From contig NZ_JACHCC010000004.1 in assembly GCF_014207135.1 (NCBI RefSeq), forward strand, positions 392,648 to 456,647: DNA of 64,000 nt, written 5' to 3'. The translations under genes were made by a program, and so were the position numbers. This document shows positions 63,906-64,000 of this stretch, in pieces. Source of the DNA: Pedobacter cryoconitis (lineage in GTDB: Bacteria > Bacteroidota > Bacteroidia > Sphingobacteriales > Sphingobacteriaceae). Position 1 is the stretch's first letter, and each line of letters starts with the position of its first letter. The notes below the pieces were generated by a model that saw only the letters and a list, made by a program, of their open reading frames with translations, was not told the origin of the DNA and did not search any database.

Positions 63906-64000
63906 TGGACTGCCCCCAAAAAGTTAGACAAATTTAATTATTAGATTTGTTATAATGAGCCCGATATTCCGTCGGGCTCATTCCATTTAAATTCAGTTTT
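63906..64000 (-). mobile_element. End of IS3-family (IS150-subgroup-like) insertion sequence, continues off window
   Basis: 63906-63930 looks like the terminal inverted repeat: it starts TGGACTGCCCCC and ends GTTAGACA, matching the pattern of IS150 ends (TGTACTGCACCC...GTTGGACG). Inside it, on the minus strand, lies the C-terminus of a transposase. The other end is beyond the window, so completeness cannot be judged. IS3 elements normally make a 3-4 bp target duplication. Confidence 0.75.
63934..64000 (-). CDS. IS3-family transposase OrfB, C-terminal fragment
   Basis: Only the last 22 codons are inside the window; the gene continues rightward. The translation reads KLNLNGMSPTEYRAHYNKSN and one more Asn before a TAA stop (63934-63936). 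MSPTEYR close to the end, followed within a few residues by the stop and the inverted repeat, is the normal finish of IS3-family OrfB, a DDE transposase. The stop lies 3 bp from the inner edge of the terminal repeat. Confidence 0.75.
   Translation of the reverse strand, partial: KLNLNGMSPTEYRAHYNKSNN

Overview
The window looks like ordinary chromosome of a Bacteroidetes bacterium, most likely Sphingobacteriaceae (Pedobacter-like). The evidence is the gene set: a type IX secretion (T9SS) PorP/SprF protein beside a giant PKD protein with a gliding-type C-terminal domain, TonB-dependent receptors, a BlaI/M56 pair, LytTR two-component genes, DUF3127, DUF4197 and DUF5684 proteins, and a one-anchor succinate dehydrogenase. 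Promoters fit the Bacteroidetes TTG/TAnnTTTG type, Shine-Dalgarno sequences are weak, and several genes start with TTG or GTG. Coding density is high, with no gene-free stretch over 300 bp. I see no tRNA, rRNA, CRISPR array or prophage.

Layout. 1-5.1 kb: 3' part of a GH3 glycosidase, DEAD-box helicase, DUF4197 protein, and an ECF sigma factor overlapping a membrane protein with a TonB C-terminal domain. 5.1-10.7 kb: phosphate block (Pit, PhoU-like protein, PhoR-like kinase), HD hydrolase, small XRE regulator, THUMP RNA methyltransferase, DUF3127 protein. 10.8-18.3 kb: two-component pair, Pif1-like helicase, DapF, HtrA. 18.4-22.0 kb: sdhCAB. 22.1-28.3 kb: BlaR-like/BlaI pair with two visible operators, small membrane protein, LytS/LytTR pair, PlsC, NUDIX. 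28.3-32.5 kb: lipoprotein, surface protein, TonB receptor. 32.5-38.4 kb: thioredoxin-like protein, ClpS, fatty-acid enzymes, MG2/plug protein, Dcd. 38.5-43.7 kb: phosphopantetheinyl transferase, LipB, two small membrane proteins, SGNH lipoprotein, L-serine ammonia-lyase, MgtC. 43.7-50.1 kb: PorP/SprF and the 1789-residue PKD protein. 50.2-57.2 kb: one strand carrying miaB, a sigma-54-type regulator, lptE, a TPR-like gene, secG, groES and groEL. 57.5-64 kb: AsmA-like protein, S33-type hydrolase, S9 peptidase, DUF4377/META protein, and the end of an IS3-family element leaving the window.

I do not see a wholly new multi-gene system such as a defence island or a large biosynthetic cluster. The most rewarding signals are smaller. 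Four genes carry TAnnTTTG exactly 4 nt before ATG, which predicts leaderless mRNAs. TTAACA repeats like a Pho box lie upstream of pit. A pair of BlaI-type dyads flanks the -7 box of a BlaI gene whose partner is an M56 peptidase fused to two TonB_C domains and a receptor-plug-like tail. Plug-like modules recur in three different envelope proteins. A DUF3127 protein ends in an SSB-like acidic tip. A 26-nt repeat lies in front of two unrelated genes. Several long, near-perfect hairpins sit at gene ends.
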